Positions 1 to 7,743 of a stretch of 33,802 bases of DNA are shown here, one piece after another; the stretch's first letter is position 1, and each line of letters starts with the position of its first letter. The notes beneath the pieces are model-generated. The model made no database searches and had not been told where the DNA came from. It saw nothing but the letters and a program-made list of their open reading frames with translations. A program made the translations under genes and the position numbers. The stretch is from Candidatus Nitrosopumilus sp. (lineage in GTDB: Archaea; Thermoproteota; Nitrososphaeria; Nitrososphaerales; Nitrosopumilaceae): contig JAOTVS010000016.1 in NCBI GenBank assembly GCA_029863275.1, forward strand, positions 1-33,802. The letters are read 5' to 3'.

Positions 1-998
1 TAGCATTTGGAATAGGTACAAGTGATGTAGAACATGTGTTAGCATCGCAAACCATTTGGTTAGAAAAACCAAAATCTTTTGAAATTAGAGTTGAAGGTAA
101 AAGAAAAAATCCTCATGCAGTAACTGCAAAGGATATCATCTTATCAATTATTAAAAACATTGGTACTTCCGGAGGCACTGGTACTGTTGTAGAATATAGG
201 GGAAAAGGAATAACTGACCTCTCTATGGAGGAGAGAATGACTGTTTGTAATATGTCCATTGAGGGAGGGGCAAGAGCAGGGCTTGTTGCACCAGATGAAA
301 AGACCTTTGATTACCTTCGAGGTAGACAATACACCCCAAAAAATTATGAATCCCTTGTCCAATATTGGAGGAAAAATCTTAAAACAGATTCTGATGCAAA
401 ATTTGACAAAACCTTTACTTTACATATTGACAACATTGCTCCTCAAGTAAGCTGGGGTACAAATCCTGGAATGACTTGTGATGTCACTGAAACCATCCCT
501 ACCCCTGAGGTTTTTTCAAAAGGTGATCCAAATCAAGAAAGCGCAGTTGAGAAAGCCCTTGAATACATGGACCTAAAATCAGGTACTCCAATCACTGAAA
601 TTAAAATAGATAGAGTGTTTATTGGATCATGTACTAATGCTAGATTGGAGGATCTAATCGAGGCCTCTAAAGTTATCAAAGGTCAAACAATATCCAAAAA
701 TGTTAGGGCTATGGTAGTGCCAGGATCTCAAATGGTAAAAAAACAAGCAGAAGAAATGGGCATTGATAAAATATTTATCAATGCCAATTTTGAATGGAGA
801 GAAGCTGGATGTAGTATGTGCCTTGGAATGAATCCTGATGTTTTATCACCTGGGGAGAGATGTGCTAGCACCTCAAATCGAAATTTTGAAGGAAGACAAG
901 GAGTAGGTGGCAGAACTCATTTGGTTAGTCCTGTGATGGCAGCTGCTGCAGCCATAGAAGGACATTTTGTGGACGTTAGGAAACTGGAATTGAATTAA
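1..998 (+). CDS. leuC: 3-isopropylmalate dehydratase large subunit LeuC, 5' truncated
   Basis: Large subunit of isopropylmalate isomerase in leucine biosynthesis, an aconitase-family enzyme carrying a 4Fe-4S cluster. The reading frame is open to the window edge (first full codon at 3), so about 331 C-terminal residues are present and the N-terminal part, roughly a third of a usual LeuC, is outside. The cluster ligands are visible: the Cys of FIGSCTNAR and the CxxC of [12 protein letters not shown], followed by the conserved [17 protein letters not shown] and a family-typical C-terminus. The internal GTG at 36 lies within the conserved domain and is not the start. leuD follows after one base, so the two subunits are co-transcribed. 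Related homoaconitase-type activity cannot be excluded from sequence alone. Confidence 0.95.
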   Translation, partial: AFGIGTSDVEHVLASQTIWLEKPKSFEIRVEGKRKNPHAVTAKDIILSIIKNIGTSGGTGTVVEYRGKGITDLSMEERMTVCNMSIEGGARAGLVAPDEKTFDYLRGRQYTPKNYESLVQYWRKNLKTDSDAKFDKTFTLHIDNIAPQVSWGTNPGMTCDVTETIPTPEVFSKGDPNQESAVEKALEYMDLKSGTPITEIKIDRVFIGSCTNARLEDLIEASKVIKGQTISKNVRAMVVPGSQMVKKQAEEMGIDKIFINANFEWREAGCSMCLGMNPDVLSPGERCASTSNRNFEGRQGVGGRTHLVSPVMAAAAAIEGHFVDVRKLELN

Positions 999-999
999 T

Positions 1000-1584
1000 A
1001 TGGAGAAATTTAAAAAAATCAAAACAATTGTCACTCCCTTAGATAAAATAAATATAGATACTGACCAAATTGTCCCAAAACAATTTCTAAAATTGGTCCA
1101 AAAGTCTGGTTTTGGGAAATATCTGTTTTTCAATTGGCGGTATGATGAAAAGGAAAATCAAAAACCCAATTTTGTTTTAAATGACAAAAAATACCAAAAC
1201 TCTCAGGTTCTTGTAACGGGAGATAACTTTGGATGCGGTTCGAGCAGAGAGCATGCCGTATGGGCCTTAAAGGATTATGGATTCCTAGTCATAATTGCTC
1301 ATTCGTTTGCAGATATTTTTTATAGCAATTGCTTCAAAAACGGAATTCTGCCCATTACCTTAGATGAAGAAATTATAGAAAAATTAAAACAAGAAACAGG
1401 GGAAGTTGAAGTAGATTTAGAAAACCAGATCTTAAAGACGAGTTCGGACCTAATTTCATTTGACATTGATTCTCATAATAAGAAAATTCTTTTAGAAGGA
1501 TTAGATGATATTTCTCAAACGTTGCATTTTGAAGATAGGATCTCTGAATTTGAAAAGCACTCTAAAATCCCATCTGTTTTATGA
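1000..1584 (+). CDS. leuD: 3-isopropylmalate dehydratase small subunit LeuD
   Basis: Swivel-domain subunit that pairs with LeuC to convert 2-isopropylmalate to 3-isopropylmalate. The 194-residue length is normal for a small subunit of the bacterial-like type. The signature GDNFGCGSSREHA lies at about residues 74-86, followed by the HSFADIFYSNCFKNGILPI stretch. The N-terminus contains the usual DTDQIVPKQF segment. The ATG comes one base after the leuC stop with no strong Shine-Dalgarno, which suggests translational coupling. The 3' end overlaps the converging nucleotidyltransferase gene by 23 bases. Confidence 0.95.
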   Translation: MEKFKKIKTIVTPLDKINIDTDQIVPKQFLKLVQKSGFGKYLFFNWRYDEKENQKPNFVLNDKKYQNSQVLVTGDNFGCGSSREHAVWALKDYGFLVIIAHSFADIFYSNCFKNGILPITLDEEIIEKLKQETGEVEVDLENQILKTSSDLISFDIDSHNKKILLEGLDDISQTLHFEDRISEFEKHSKIPSVL

Positions 1585-2290
1585 TCTTTTTTACTTCTAG
1601 TTGGTTTCTCTCTAATGCCATTGGGGATTGTGCATCAATCCATTGAGTATGCCCGATGTCAAAAGCACTGATTCTCCCACTTCTTGACATTTCTTGTAAA
1701 ATATCAAATGACAAGTTAATCTCTTTTAACTTGGATTTTGCCTTTATCATTTTAATTACATCTTGCCCTAAAATGTAGATTCCTAAACATTCTGACATTG
1801 GTAATTTCATAACAGGTTTTTCCTTGAATTCCTTTATTATTCCGTTTTCTACAATGGCAAATCCAGTTTCTTCTTTTCTTTTTGTTCTAGTTGCAATACA
1901 TGCTCTACTCTTTGTTTCTATGAAATATTCGTGCATTTTTTTGAGATCTATTGCACACAAATTATCTACAAACCATAAAATAAATTCTGTTTCTCTGTCT
2001 AACTTTTTTCCAATGTGTAAAAGATCTCCCCCAGTTCCACTTTGAGAGTCTTGAACAAAAGAAATTTTTTTGCTAATTATTGAATTCTGAAAATAATTTT
2101 TAATTTGACCACCTAATCCCTCAAAATTAGAAATTATGATTATCTCATTAATGAAACTAAAGGAGTTTAGGTACCTCACAATGTACTCGATCAAAGGCTT
2201 TTCGTTAATTGGAGTCATGGCCTTTGGAAAATACTCTGTATATGGTTTCCCTCTTGTTCCCTTTCCACCAGCTAGAATTATTGCTTTCAC
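1562..2290 (-). CDS. Sugar nucleotidyltransferase (RmlA/GlmU-like NTP_transferase)
   Basis: Probable nucleotide-sugar pyrophosphorylase supplying activated sugars for cell-surface glycans or protein glycosylation. The 242-residue protein starts with LAGGKGTRGKPYTEYFPKAM, the nucleotide-binding GGxGTR loop and the PKAM/PK motif of this family, followed by PLIEYIVRYL. A FVDN segment near residue 106 occupies the metal-binding Asp position, where a GDN is more usual. There is no left-handed beta-helix acyltransferase domain. The start is GTG, three bases after the rps9 stop, so it is probably read from the ribosomal-protein transcript. The specific sugar and nucleotide cannot be told. A MobA-like cytidylyl or guanylyl role is less likely. 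Confidence 0.8.
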   Translation of the reverse strand: MKAIILAGGKGTRGKPYTEYFPKAMTPINEKPLIEYIVRYLNSFSFINEIIIISNFEGLGGQIKNYFQNSIISKKISFVQDSQSGTGGDLLHIGKKLDRETEFILWFVDNLCAIDLKKMHEYFIETKSRACIATRTKRKEETGFAIVENGIIKEFKEKPVMKLPMSECLGIYILGQDVIKMIKAKSKLKEINLSFDILQEMSRSGRISAFDIGHTQWIDAQSPMALERNQLEVKKIIKQMGF

Positions 2291-2293
2291 AGT

Positions 2294-2743
2294 CTAACGA
2301 TATGATTTCTGTTTTCTTCTTCTTGCGCCAGGACCTCCAAATTTCTTTGGTTCCTTTCTTCTTGCATCCCCACTTATCAGATATTTGTCAAAATCTACAA
2401 TTCTTTGTCTGAGATCCTCTCTAATTGACTTTGGAAAGGGATGATCCTTTGGTTCTTTTTTGGATTTTGTCCATCCAATTAATGCTCTTGCAATTCCTAC
2501 AGATATCGCATTTGCTTGACCCATAATACCACCACCTCTAACTCTAATTGAAATGTCGATTTTATCTCGCAAGTCTCCACTAATTTCAAGTGGAGCTAAA
2601 ATTACTTCTCGTGCTGTCTCTTGTGGAAGCATCTCTACTGGAACGTTATTTATTCGTACTTTACCTTTACCTTTAGTAATGTACACATGAGCACTGGCAG
2701 TTTTTCTTGTAGCAAAATAGATTTCTGTCTTTGGTACGGTCAT
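2294..2743 (-). CDS. rps9: Small ribosomal subunit protein uS9
   Basis: Component of the 30S head whose C-terminal tail reaches the P-site tRNA. The 149 residues contain TRKTASAHVYITKGKGKVRI at the N-terminus, the GGGIMGQANAISVGIARAL core and the basic tail ending KQKSYR, typical of archaeal uS9. The ATG overlaps the rpl13 stop as ATGA, so translation is coupled. In many archaea rpoN and rpoK follow this gene; here a nucleotidyltransferase follows directly. Confidence 0.97.
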   Translation of the reverse strand: MTVPKTEIYFATRKTASAHVYITKGKGKVRINNVPVEMLPQETAREVILAPLEISGDLRDKIDISIRVRGGGIMGQANAISVGIARALIGWTKSKKEPKDHPFPKSIREDLRQRIVDFDKYLISGDARRKEPKKFGGPGARRRKQKSYR

Positions 2744-3201
2744 TCAGTCCACCCTATCGTTCTTCCAAGTTCTGCCATGGTTGTATAGTTTGATGATGGC
2801 TTTTTTATTATTGCATTCTCAAATCTAATTTTTTTAAACGATCTTACTTCCTTTGGACTTCCAATAAATGTACGAAGTCTTTTATGAGCTGCAATCCCTG
2901 ACGGTTTTTCTTTTGGCAACATTCCTCGGATCATTCGTTTCATAATGGTATCTGGTCTTCGCGGATGTTTTGGTCCGTGTTTCCAATGGTTGATACTGTT
3001 AATCTCTAAAAATTCTTGATATTCTCCAATAATGTTACTTCTTGTTCCGCTAATCATTATCTTATCACAGTTTACTACTGATACTCTATTTCCCTTTAGA
3101 AGCAACTTTGCAACATTAGATGATAATCTACCTGCAATGTGATCTGTGGCATCAACTACAATTGGCCTGTCAATTGAAACGACGTTTTCTTGACTAGCCA
3201 A
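2740..3201 (-). CDS. rpl13: Large ribosomal subunit protein uL13
   Basis: Core 50S protein. The body shows PIVVDATDHIAGRLSSNVAK and VVNCDKIMISGTR near the N-terminus, HPRRPDTIMKRMIRGMLP in the middle and an RTIGWTE end, all standard for archaeal uL13. The frame extends upstream to a TTG at 3237, but a TTG at 3201 is preferred. It has an AAGGAG nine bases upstream (3211-3216), and it overlaps the rpl18e stop as TTGGCTAG, an arrangement that fits translational coupling. The longer start would add 12 residues without family support. The stop overlaps the rps9 start. Confidence 0.95.
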   Translation of the reverse strand: MASQENVVSIDRPIVVDATDHIAGRLSSNVAKLLLKGNRVSVVNCDKIMISGTRSNIIGEYQEFLEINSINHWKHGPKHPRRPDTIMKRMIRGMLPKEKPSGIAAHKRLRTFIGSPKEVRSFKKIRFENAIIKKPSSNYTTMAELGRTIGWTE

Positions 3202-3541
3202 GGAAAACAACTCCTTTTCCTGTGGGGTTTTTTGCAATTAAATCCGAAAATGAGATTAACTTTCCACCACTTTTTGTAATTTTATCTGCAGCTGATTCTG
3301 AAATGGAAAATGAGGATATTGTAATTTTATGTGGTAAGCTACCAGTTCCGAGAATTTTTCCAGGAAAAACTATGGTATCATTATCTTTAGTTAACTGACC
3401 AATCTTGTAGAGATTAATTTTTCTTCTGGCAACTGAAGGCTTAAGCGCATATTGGGCCAATTTTGCCCATATTGGAGCATTATTTTTCAAAGAGGCCTTC
3501 TTTAGATCTTTTGCCATTTGTATTACTACTTGACTAGTCAT
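3194..3541 (-). CDS. rpl18e: Large ribosomal subunit protein eL18
   Basis: Archaeal/eukaryotic 50S protein, here 115 residues as usual for archaea. The segments WAKLAQYALKPSVARRKINL, TIVFPGKILGTGSLPHKITI and a glycine-containing C-terminus match the family. ATG at 3541 is the upstream start; a second ATG at residue 9 (MAKDLKKA) is possible. It heads the rpl18e-rpl13-rps9 string, with a 45-base gap from rpo3. The order rpo3-rpl18e-rpl13-rps9 is a conserved archaeal cluster. Confidence 0.95.
   Translation of the reverse strand: MTSQVVIQMAKDLKKASLKNNAPIWAKLAQYALKPSVARRKINLYKIGQLTKDNDTIVFPGKILGTGSLPHKITISSFSISESAADKITKSGGKLISFSDLIAKNPTGKGVVFLG
3211..3216 (-). promoter_or_regulatory. Shine-Dalgarno AAGGAG for rpl13
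   Basis: Reads AAGGAG on the minus strand, nine bases before the TTG at 3201, inside the 3' end of rpl18e. It is what decides the uL13 start over the more distant in-frame TTG at 3237. Confidence 0.6.
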
Positions 3542-3586
3542 GTGAATAATTCGTTTTTAGACCCAAATATAATGTGTATGCTTGAT

Positions 3587-4228
3587 TTATCCTACTTTTA
3601 ATTGCTCAATCATATCTTTGAATTCCACAACCCCATTTCGAAGTTCTTCTACTCCTCTAAGAATAATATCTTCAGGGTTTAAAGCACCAGTTGATTCTAC
3701 TGTGAGAATTCGTTCGTTTTCTTTGTCAGTTTCAACAAGAGTTGAAATATTAGCAGCATTCCATTTTGCATGTTCACGTCCACGTCCAAGTCTAGCATAA
3801 CATTCAACTTTTACTCTTTGACCAGGTGCTAGTTGAACGATAGGAATTTTATCAGAAACTGGTTTAATAGAATCATCCTCTGATGTTAATTCCTCAGTTA
3901 CGATAGTTTTGGTAACATCTGTGTCTCCTGAATCTAAAACTAGCATTACTTTACAATTTGTACAACCAGTTTCACTTTGACAGTCACATTTTGCGGGCTC
4001 ATTAAATCGGGCCAAATCTGTTTTTAGCGGCACCAAACCTAATCTATGAGCTAAGCCTTCATCAGGAAGAACTGATGAATTTTCTATAATATCAACTGTG
4101 TCGATTGCGAAAACAGGAACTCCATTTAGACACAGTCTTCTTAGAGCGTTTGCGTATTGTAAAGGAACATCTGTTAGCTTGACTGACATTTTACTCTCAT
4201 CTTTTGAAATAACCTCTAAAGAAGACAA
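3587..4228 (-). CDS. rpo3: DNA-directed RNA polymerase subunit Rpo3 (RpoD)
   Basis: Assembly-platform subunit of archaeal RNA polymerase, homologous to Rpb3 and bacterial alpha; it dimerises with Rpo11. The 213 residues show VPLQYANALRRLCLNGVPVF, then SVLPDEGLAHRLGLVPL, the classical alpha-motif regions. A cysteine loop (CDC, five residues, CTNC) at about residues 79-90 corresponds to the zinc loop of Rpb3. The separate ferredoxin-like CxxCxxCxxxCP site seen in Sulfolobus Rpo3 is absent. The start is TTG; the first strand (LEVISKDE) aligns with the family and supports it. One TATA-like sequence would instead favour the ATG at residue 14. Confidence 0.95.
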   Translation of the reverse strand: MSSLEVISKDESKMSVKLTDVPLQYANALRRLCLNGVPVFAIDTVDIIENSSVLPDEGLAHRLGLVPLKTDLARFNEPAKCDCQSETGCTNCKVMLVLDSGDTDVTKTIVTEELTSEDDSIKPVSDKIPIVQLAPGQRVKVECYARLGRGREHAKWNAANISTLVETDKENERILTVESTGALNPEDIILRGVEELRNGVVEFKDMIEQLKVG

Positions 4229-4317
4229 ATCTTAATATAAAATTTTTGAGATCCAAATAAAAATCTAGCTGGTTTCACGCATAGATAAATACCTACACTA
4301 CTTACTTTATTTCATAA
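4229..4317. promoter_or_regulatory. Divergent promoter region rpo3 / SBDS
   Basis: 89 bases between two outward-reading operons. For SBDS (plus), ATAGATAAAT at 4281-4290 lies about 30 bases before the ATG. For rpo3 (minus), two AT-rich boxes are possible: TTTTTATTTGG about 25-35 bases before the TTG, and TTTTATATTAAG only about 5-15 bases before it. The second would place transcription initiation inside the annotated gene. Confidence 0.5.
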
Positions 4318-5004
4318 ATGGCCGATGTTACGGTGGTAAAGTATTCCTATGAGGGCGAAAAATTTGAGTTATTGGTAAAACCTGACCCTGCACTAGATTA
4401 CAAACTGGGGAAGAAAAAAGACTTATCATCGGTGTTAGTCTCTGATGATATCTATACTGATTCAAGTAAAGGGACAAAGCCATCCTCTGAAAAATTACTA
4501 AAAGCCTTCAAAACAGAGGATACGACTGAGATTGCTCAGATTATCCTTCAAAAAGGGGATCTTAATCTTACAACTGAACAAAGGCGAAAAATGATAGAAG
4601 AAAAAAGGAGGCAACTTGTAGAATTTATTTCAAAAACTTACGTTGATCCTAGAACTCATTTGCCCCATCCTCCATTAAGAATAGAGCAGGCAATGAAAGA
4701 TGCAAGAATTTCAGTCGAACCACAAAAAAATATCGATGAACAAGTAAAGGATATTGTAGAAAAGTTGCGTTCTATAATTCCGTTAAAGTCCGAAAGCGTA
4801 TCTCTTGAAATTACAATTCCTGCTCAATTTGCATCACAATCTTATGCAGTTTTAAAATCGGTAGGTTCTTTGAAAAATGAAGAATGGCAAAATAATGGTT
4901 CATTAAAAGCAATACTTGAAATACCCGCTGCAGCAAGGCCAAACGTGATTGATAGACTAGGTTCTATAACCAAGGGTTCTGCTTCAGTTGAGGTAATGAA
5001 GTGA
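4318..5004 (+). CDS. sbds: SBDS-family ribosome maturation protein
   Basis: Archaeal orthologue of Shwachman-Bodian-Diamond protein/Sdo1, which works with EF-2-like GTPase to free aIF6 from the 50S subunit. The 228-residue length is standard. Residues 1-90 form the FYSH domain, with the conserved VLVSDDIYTDSSKGTKPS segment. The helical middle domain has LTTEQRRKMIEEKRRQLVEF, ISKTYVDPRTHLPHPP and RIEQAMKDARISVEP. The C-terminal domain is ferredoxin-like. It opens the exosome superoperon, and its stop overlaps the rrp4 start as TGATG. Confidence 0.95.
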   Translation: MADVTVVKYSYEGEKFELLVKPDPALDYKLGKKKDLSSVLVSDDIYTDSSKGTKPSSEKLLKAFKTEDTTEIAQIILQKGDLNLTTEQRRKMIEEKRRQLVEFISKTYVDPRTHLPHPPLRIEQAMKDARISVEPQKNIDEQVKDIVEKLRSIIPLKSESVSLEITIPAQFASQSYAVLKSVGSLKNEEWQNNGSLKAILEIPAAARPNVIDRLGSITKGSASVEVMK

Positions 5005-5684
5005 TGGATAATAAAAGAAAATATGTTATTCCAGGTGATGTAATTACCACAGGTCCATACAGACCGGAGCAAAACGTAATTCTTGAAGGGAATAAGATTA
5101 TTTCAACTACCATTGGCATTTCTGAAATATATGATGACTCTGCAAAAGTAATTTCTTTAACTGGAAAATATCTTCCAAAAATAAATGATTTAGTAATAGG
5201 AAAAGTAATTTCTCATTCTTCTTTATCATGGGAACTTGATATCAACTCTTGCTATGTTGGATTTTTACCAGCTCAGGATGTTTTTGGTCGTGATTTTTCA
5301 GCCCATGCTGATGAGTTAACTTCACGATTAAAATCAGGCGATTTAGTAGCAGCTCGAATTGCAAATTCTGATAGAACTCGTGATCCATTAATTACCATCG
5401 CTGATAGGGATCTAGGAAAAATAGATTCTGGAGACTTGGTTGAAATCTCACCAAGTAAAGTTCCAAGATTAATAGGGAAAAAAGGGACAATGATTCAGAC
5501 TATAGAGAATGCAACTGATGCTATAATAACAATTGGACAAAATGGGTGGGTAGTAGTCTCATGTGATAACCCAGAGGGATTATTAAAGGCTAAAAAAGCA
5601 ATACAAATGGTCAATGAACAGGCACATGTTGCAAATTTGACTGATCAAGTGAAAGATATGTTAGAATCAAAAGGTGAATCATAA
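5004..5684 (+). CDS. rrp4: Exosome complex RNA-binding subunit Rrp4
   Basis: Cap subunit of the archaeal exosome that recruits RNA to the Rrp41-Rrp42 ring. The N-terminal domain (KYVIPGDVITTGPYRPEQN) is followed by an S1 domain at about residues 60-135 (INDLVIGKVISHSSLSWELD) and a KH domain at about 150-205 with the loop PRLIGKKGTMIQTIE. A GTG at 5001 directly precedes the ATG at 5004; the ATG is chosen because it makes the usual one-base TGATG overlap with SBDS. It overlaps rrp41 as TAATG. Confidence 0.96.
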   Translation: MDNKRKYVIPGDVITTGPYRPEQNVILEGNKIISTTIGISEIYDDSAKVISLTGKYLPKINDLVIGKVISHSSLSWELDINSCYVGFLPAQDVFGRDFSAHADELTSRLKSGDLVAARIANSDRTRDPLITIADRDLGKIDSGDLVEISPSKVPRLIGKKGTMIQTIENATDAIITIGQNGWVVVSCDNPEGLLKAKKAIQMVNEQAHVANLTDQVKDMLESKGES

Positions 5685-6421
5685 TGGGTGGAAGAGAAAG
5701 TACTCTAGTATTGTTAGATGAAAATGGAATTCGTTGTGATGGAAGAAAAGTGGATGAACCTAGACGAATAATGATTAAAGCCGGGGGGCTGAAAAATGCT
5801 GATGGATCAGCATATATCGAATTTGGAGATAACAAAATTCTAGTAGGAGTTTTTGGTCCAAGAGACGTTCATCCCAAACACATGTCTAATACAGATACGG
5901 GAATTTTACGAGTACGATATCATATGGAGCCATTCTCTGTAGGTGAAAGAAAAAACCCAGCTCCTTCTAGAAGGGAAATTGAAATTTCTAAAGTAATCAA
6001 AGAAGCATTATTGCCTGCGGTCATACTAGATAAATTCCCAAGAACTGCAGTAGATGTTTTCATTGAAGTTTTGCAGGCCGATGGGGGAACTCGATGTGCT
6101 GCATTAGCTGCAGCATCTGTTGCATTAGCTGATGCAGGTATTCCCATGAGGGATATGGTAGCAGCTTGCGCTGCTGGAAAAGCTGCTGATACCATTATTC
6201 TTGATGTAAATAATGAAGAGGACCAAGCAGGCCAAGCAGATATGCCAGTCGGATATATGCCAAATCTTGACAAAATAACTCTGTTACAATTAGATGGTGT
6301 TCTCAGCCCTGAGGAATTTAAGAAATGTGTCAAAGTCGGAGTAGATGGATGCAAGTTAGTTTATGAACTTCAAAAGAAGGCGCTACACGAAAAATATTTT
6401 CAAAATGGGGGAGACCAATAA
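5684..6421 (+). CDS. rrp41: Exosome complex catalytic exonuclease Rrp41
   Basis: Phosphorolytic RNase PH-fold subunit carrying the active site of the archaeal exosome (3'-5' RNA decay and tailing). The 245 residues show IRCDGRKVDEPRRIMIKAG, the arginine-rich RNA/phosphate region with GERKNPAPSRREIEISK, and the acidic catalytic patch VNNEEDQAGQADMPVGYMP. Those Asp residues separate it from inactive Rrp42. A GGTGA Shine-Dalgarno lies about seven bases before the ATG. It is in the middle of the superoperon and immediately followed by rrp42. Confidence 0.97.
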   Translation: MGGRESTLVLLDENGIRCDGRKVDEPRRIMIKAGGLKNADGSAYIEFGDNKILVGVFGPRDVHPKHMSNTDTGILRVRYHMEPFSVGERKNPAPSRREIEISKVIKEALLPAVILDKFPRTAVDVFIEVLQADGGTRCAALAAASVALADAGIPMRDMVAACAAGKAADTIILDVNNEEDQAGQADMPVGYMPNLDKITLLQLDGVLSPEEFKKCVKVGVDGCKLVYELQKKALHEKYFQNGGDQ

Positions 6422-7237
6422 TTGGCACAACATAGCGTTATAGACGATCTCAAAAAATCAAAAATTTTAGAATTACTAGACCAAGGGAAAAGAATGGATG
6501 GTAGAGGGTTAGACGAACCAAGAAAAGTAACCGTAGAGGTAAATGCAATTCCCAAAGCCAATGGCTCAGCAAGAGTAAAACTTGGAGACACTGAAACAAT
6601 ATGTGGAGTAAAAATACAACCTGATAGACCTTTTCCTGATATGGGAGATAAAGGAATTTTTATTTGCACTGCGGAACTTTTACCTTTGTCTCATCCAAGC
6701 GTTGAAACTGGACCACCAAACCCAGATGTTATTGAATTAGCTCGGGTGGTTGATAGAGGTGTTAGAGAAAGCCATATGGTAGATGTATCTGAGTTAGTAA
6801 TTGAAAAAAATAAATCAGTTGTGGGAGTTTTTGCTGATATAGTAGTTGTTGATTACGATGGGAATCTTTTTGATGCCTGCTCTTATGCTGCAACAGCGGC
6901 TCTTTTAAACACAAAAATGCCCAAATGGGAAATGACGGATGATGGTCCAACACTTGTAGAAGGAGCAGAATCAGATTTGCCAACAACTACAATTCCTGTA
7001 TCTATCACTATGGCAAAGATTGGTAATCATATTGTCGTTGATCCTAATGGAGATGAATGGGCCAGCATGGATTGTAGAGTAACAATCACCACTGATTCTG
7101 ATGGAAATATAGTTGCAATGCAAAAAGGTGGTGAGGATGGATTTACTCTGGATGAAATTATCAAATGTGGTGATCTTTCAATTAAAGCTGGGACTCAAAT
7201 TAGAGAAACTTTAAAAAATGCTGTAAAAGCCGGTTAA
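6422..7237 (+). CDS. rrp42: Exosome complex non-catalytic subunit Rrp42
   Basis: RNase PH-fold partner that alternates with Rrp41 in the hexameric ring and contributes to RNA binding. The 271-residue length fits. Family segments include KRMDGRGLDEPRKVTVEV, SHPSVETGPPNPDVIELARV, the VVDRGVRES stretch and DPNGDEWASMDCRVTI. The acidic triad of Rrp41 is not present, as expected. The start is TTG directly after the rrp41 TAA, preceded by a GGGGGAG Shine-Dalgarno within the rrp41 end. Confidence 0.96.
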   Translation: MAQHSVIDDLKKSKILELLDQGKRMDGRGLDEPRKVTVEVNAIPKANGSARVKLGDTETICGVKIQPDRPFPDMGDKGIFICTAELLPLSHPSVETGPPNPDVIELARVVDRGVRESHMVDVSELVIEKNKSVVGVFADIVVVDYDGNLFDACSYAATAALLNTKMPKWEMTDDGPTLVEGAESDLPTTTIPVSITMAKIGNHIVVDPNGDEWASMDCRVTITTDSDGNIVAMQKGGEDGFTLDEIIKCGDLSIKAGTQIRETLKNAVKAG

Positions 7238-7241
7238 TAAA

Positions 7242-7451
7242 ATGGCAAAGAAAAAATCTCTAAAAGGACTTGGAGCTAGATATGGAATTAAACCCAGAAA
7301 GCAATATACAAAAATTCATCTCCAATTAAAAGAAAAGAGAACCTGTCCTGATTGCGGCTCTAAACAATTTGGTAGAGATGCCGTAGGAATTTGGTCGTGC
7401 AAAAAATGTAATTTCAAGATTGCCGGATTAGCATATGATGTCAAACTTTAG
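7242..7451 (+). CDS. rpl37ae: Large ribosomal subunit protein eL43 (L37Ae)
   Basis: Small zinc-ribbon 50S protein, 69 residues. LKGLGARYGIKPRKQ at the start is typical, and the zinc ligands are C35xxC38 and C53xxC56 (CPDC, CKKC). It follows rrp42 by four bases, in the conserved exosome-superoperon order. The rpoP gene often found after it in other archaea is not seen; pcc1 overlaps its 3' end. Confidence 0.96.
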   Translation: MAKKKSLKGLGARYGIKPRKQYTKIHLQLKEKRTCPDCGSKQFGRDAVGIWSCKKCNFKIAGLAYDVKL

Positions 7452-7680
7452 TGCAAAAATTATTGTTAATGCCAAAGATAAAACCAAAGCAATATTTGAT
7501 TCAATAAACACGGATAACAAGTTTTATCCTGAAAATCCAACAAACACAAACATGAAATTTACAGATAAAATAATTATATCCATTGAATCAGATCATATTC
7601 CTCATCTTCGAGCTAATCTAAATTCAAGCCTACGATTAATTCAAGCAAGTTATGATGCAATTGAGTCAGTCGAAAAATAA
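7435..7680 (+). CDS. pcc1: KEOPS complex subunit Pcc1
   Basis: Dimerisation subunit of the KEOPS complex that makes t6A37 on ANN-decoding tRNAs. The 81-residue length, the strand-rich N-terminus (FSAKIIVNAKDKTKAIFDSI) and the helical end with LRANLNSSLRLIQASYDAIE match archaeal Pcc1. Two consecutive ATGs (7435 and 7438) are both possible starts. It overlaps rpl37ae by 14-17 bases. Its place after rrp42-rpl37ae is the usual archaeal location and supports the call despite weak sequence conservation in this family. Confidence 0.85.
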   Translation: MMSNFSAKIIVNAKDKTKAIFDSINTDNKFYPENPTNTNMKFTDKIIISIESDHIPHLRANLNSSLRLIQASYDAIESVEK

Positions 7681-7743
7681 TTTTTGAAAAGTGATTTTTA
7701 AAATTTAATAAAACTATTATCTAAAAATAATCGAGTAAAAATA

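Noticed and set aside
36-38. GTG as the start of leuC
   Set aside because: The frame is open to the window edge and the residues before it belong to the conserved protein, so the gene is truncated by the window, not started here.
3235-3237. TTG as the start of uL13
   Set aside because: It would extend the protein 12 residues beyond the family N-terminus; the TTG at 3201 has a Shine-Dalgarno and the typical overlap with the preceding stop.
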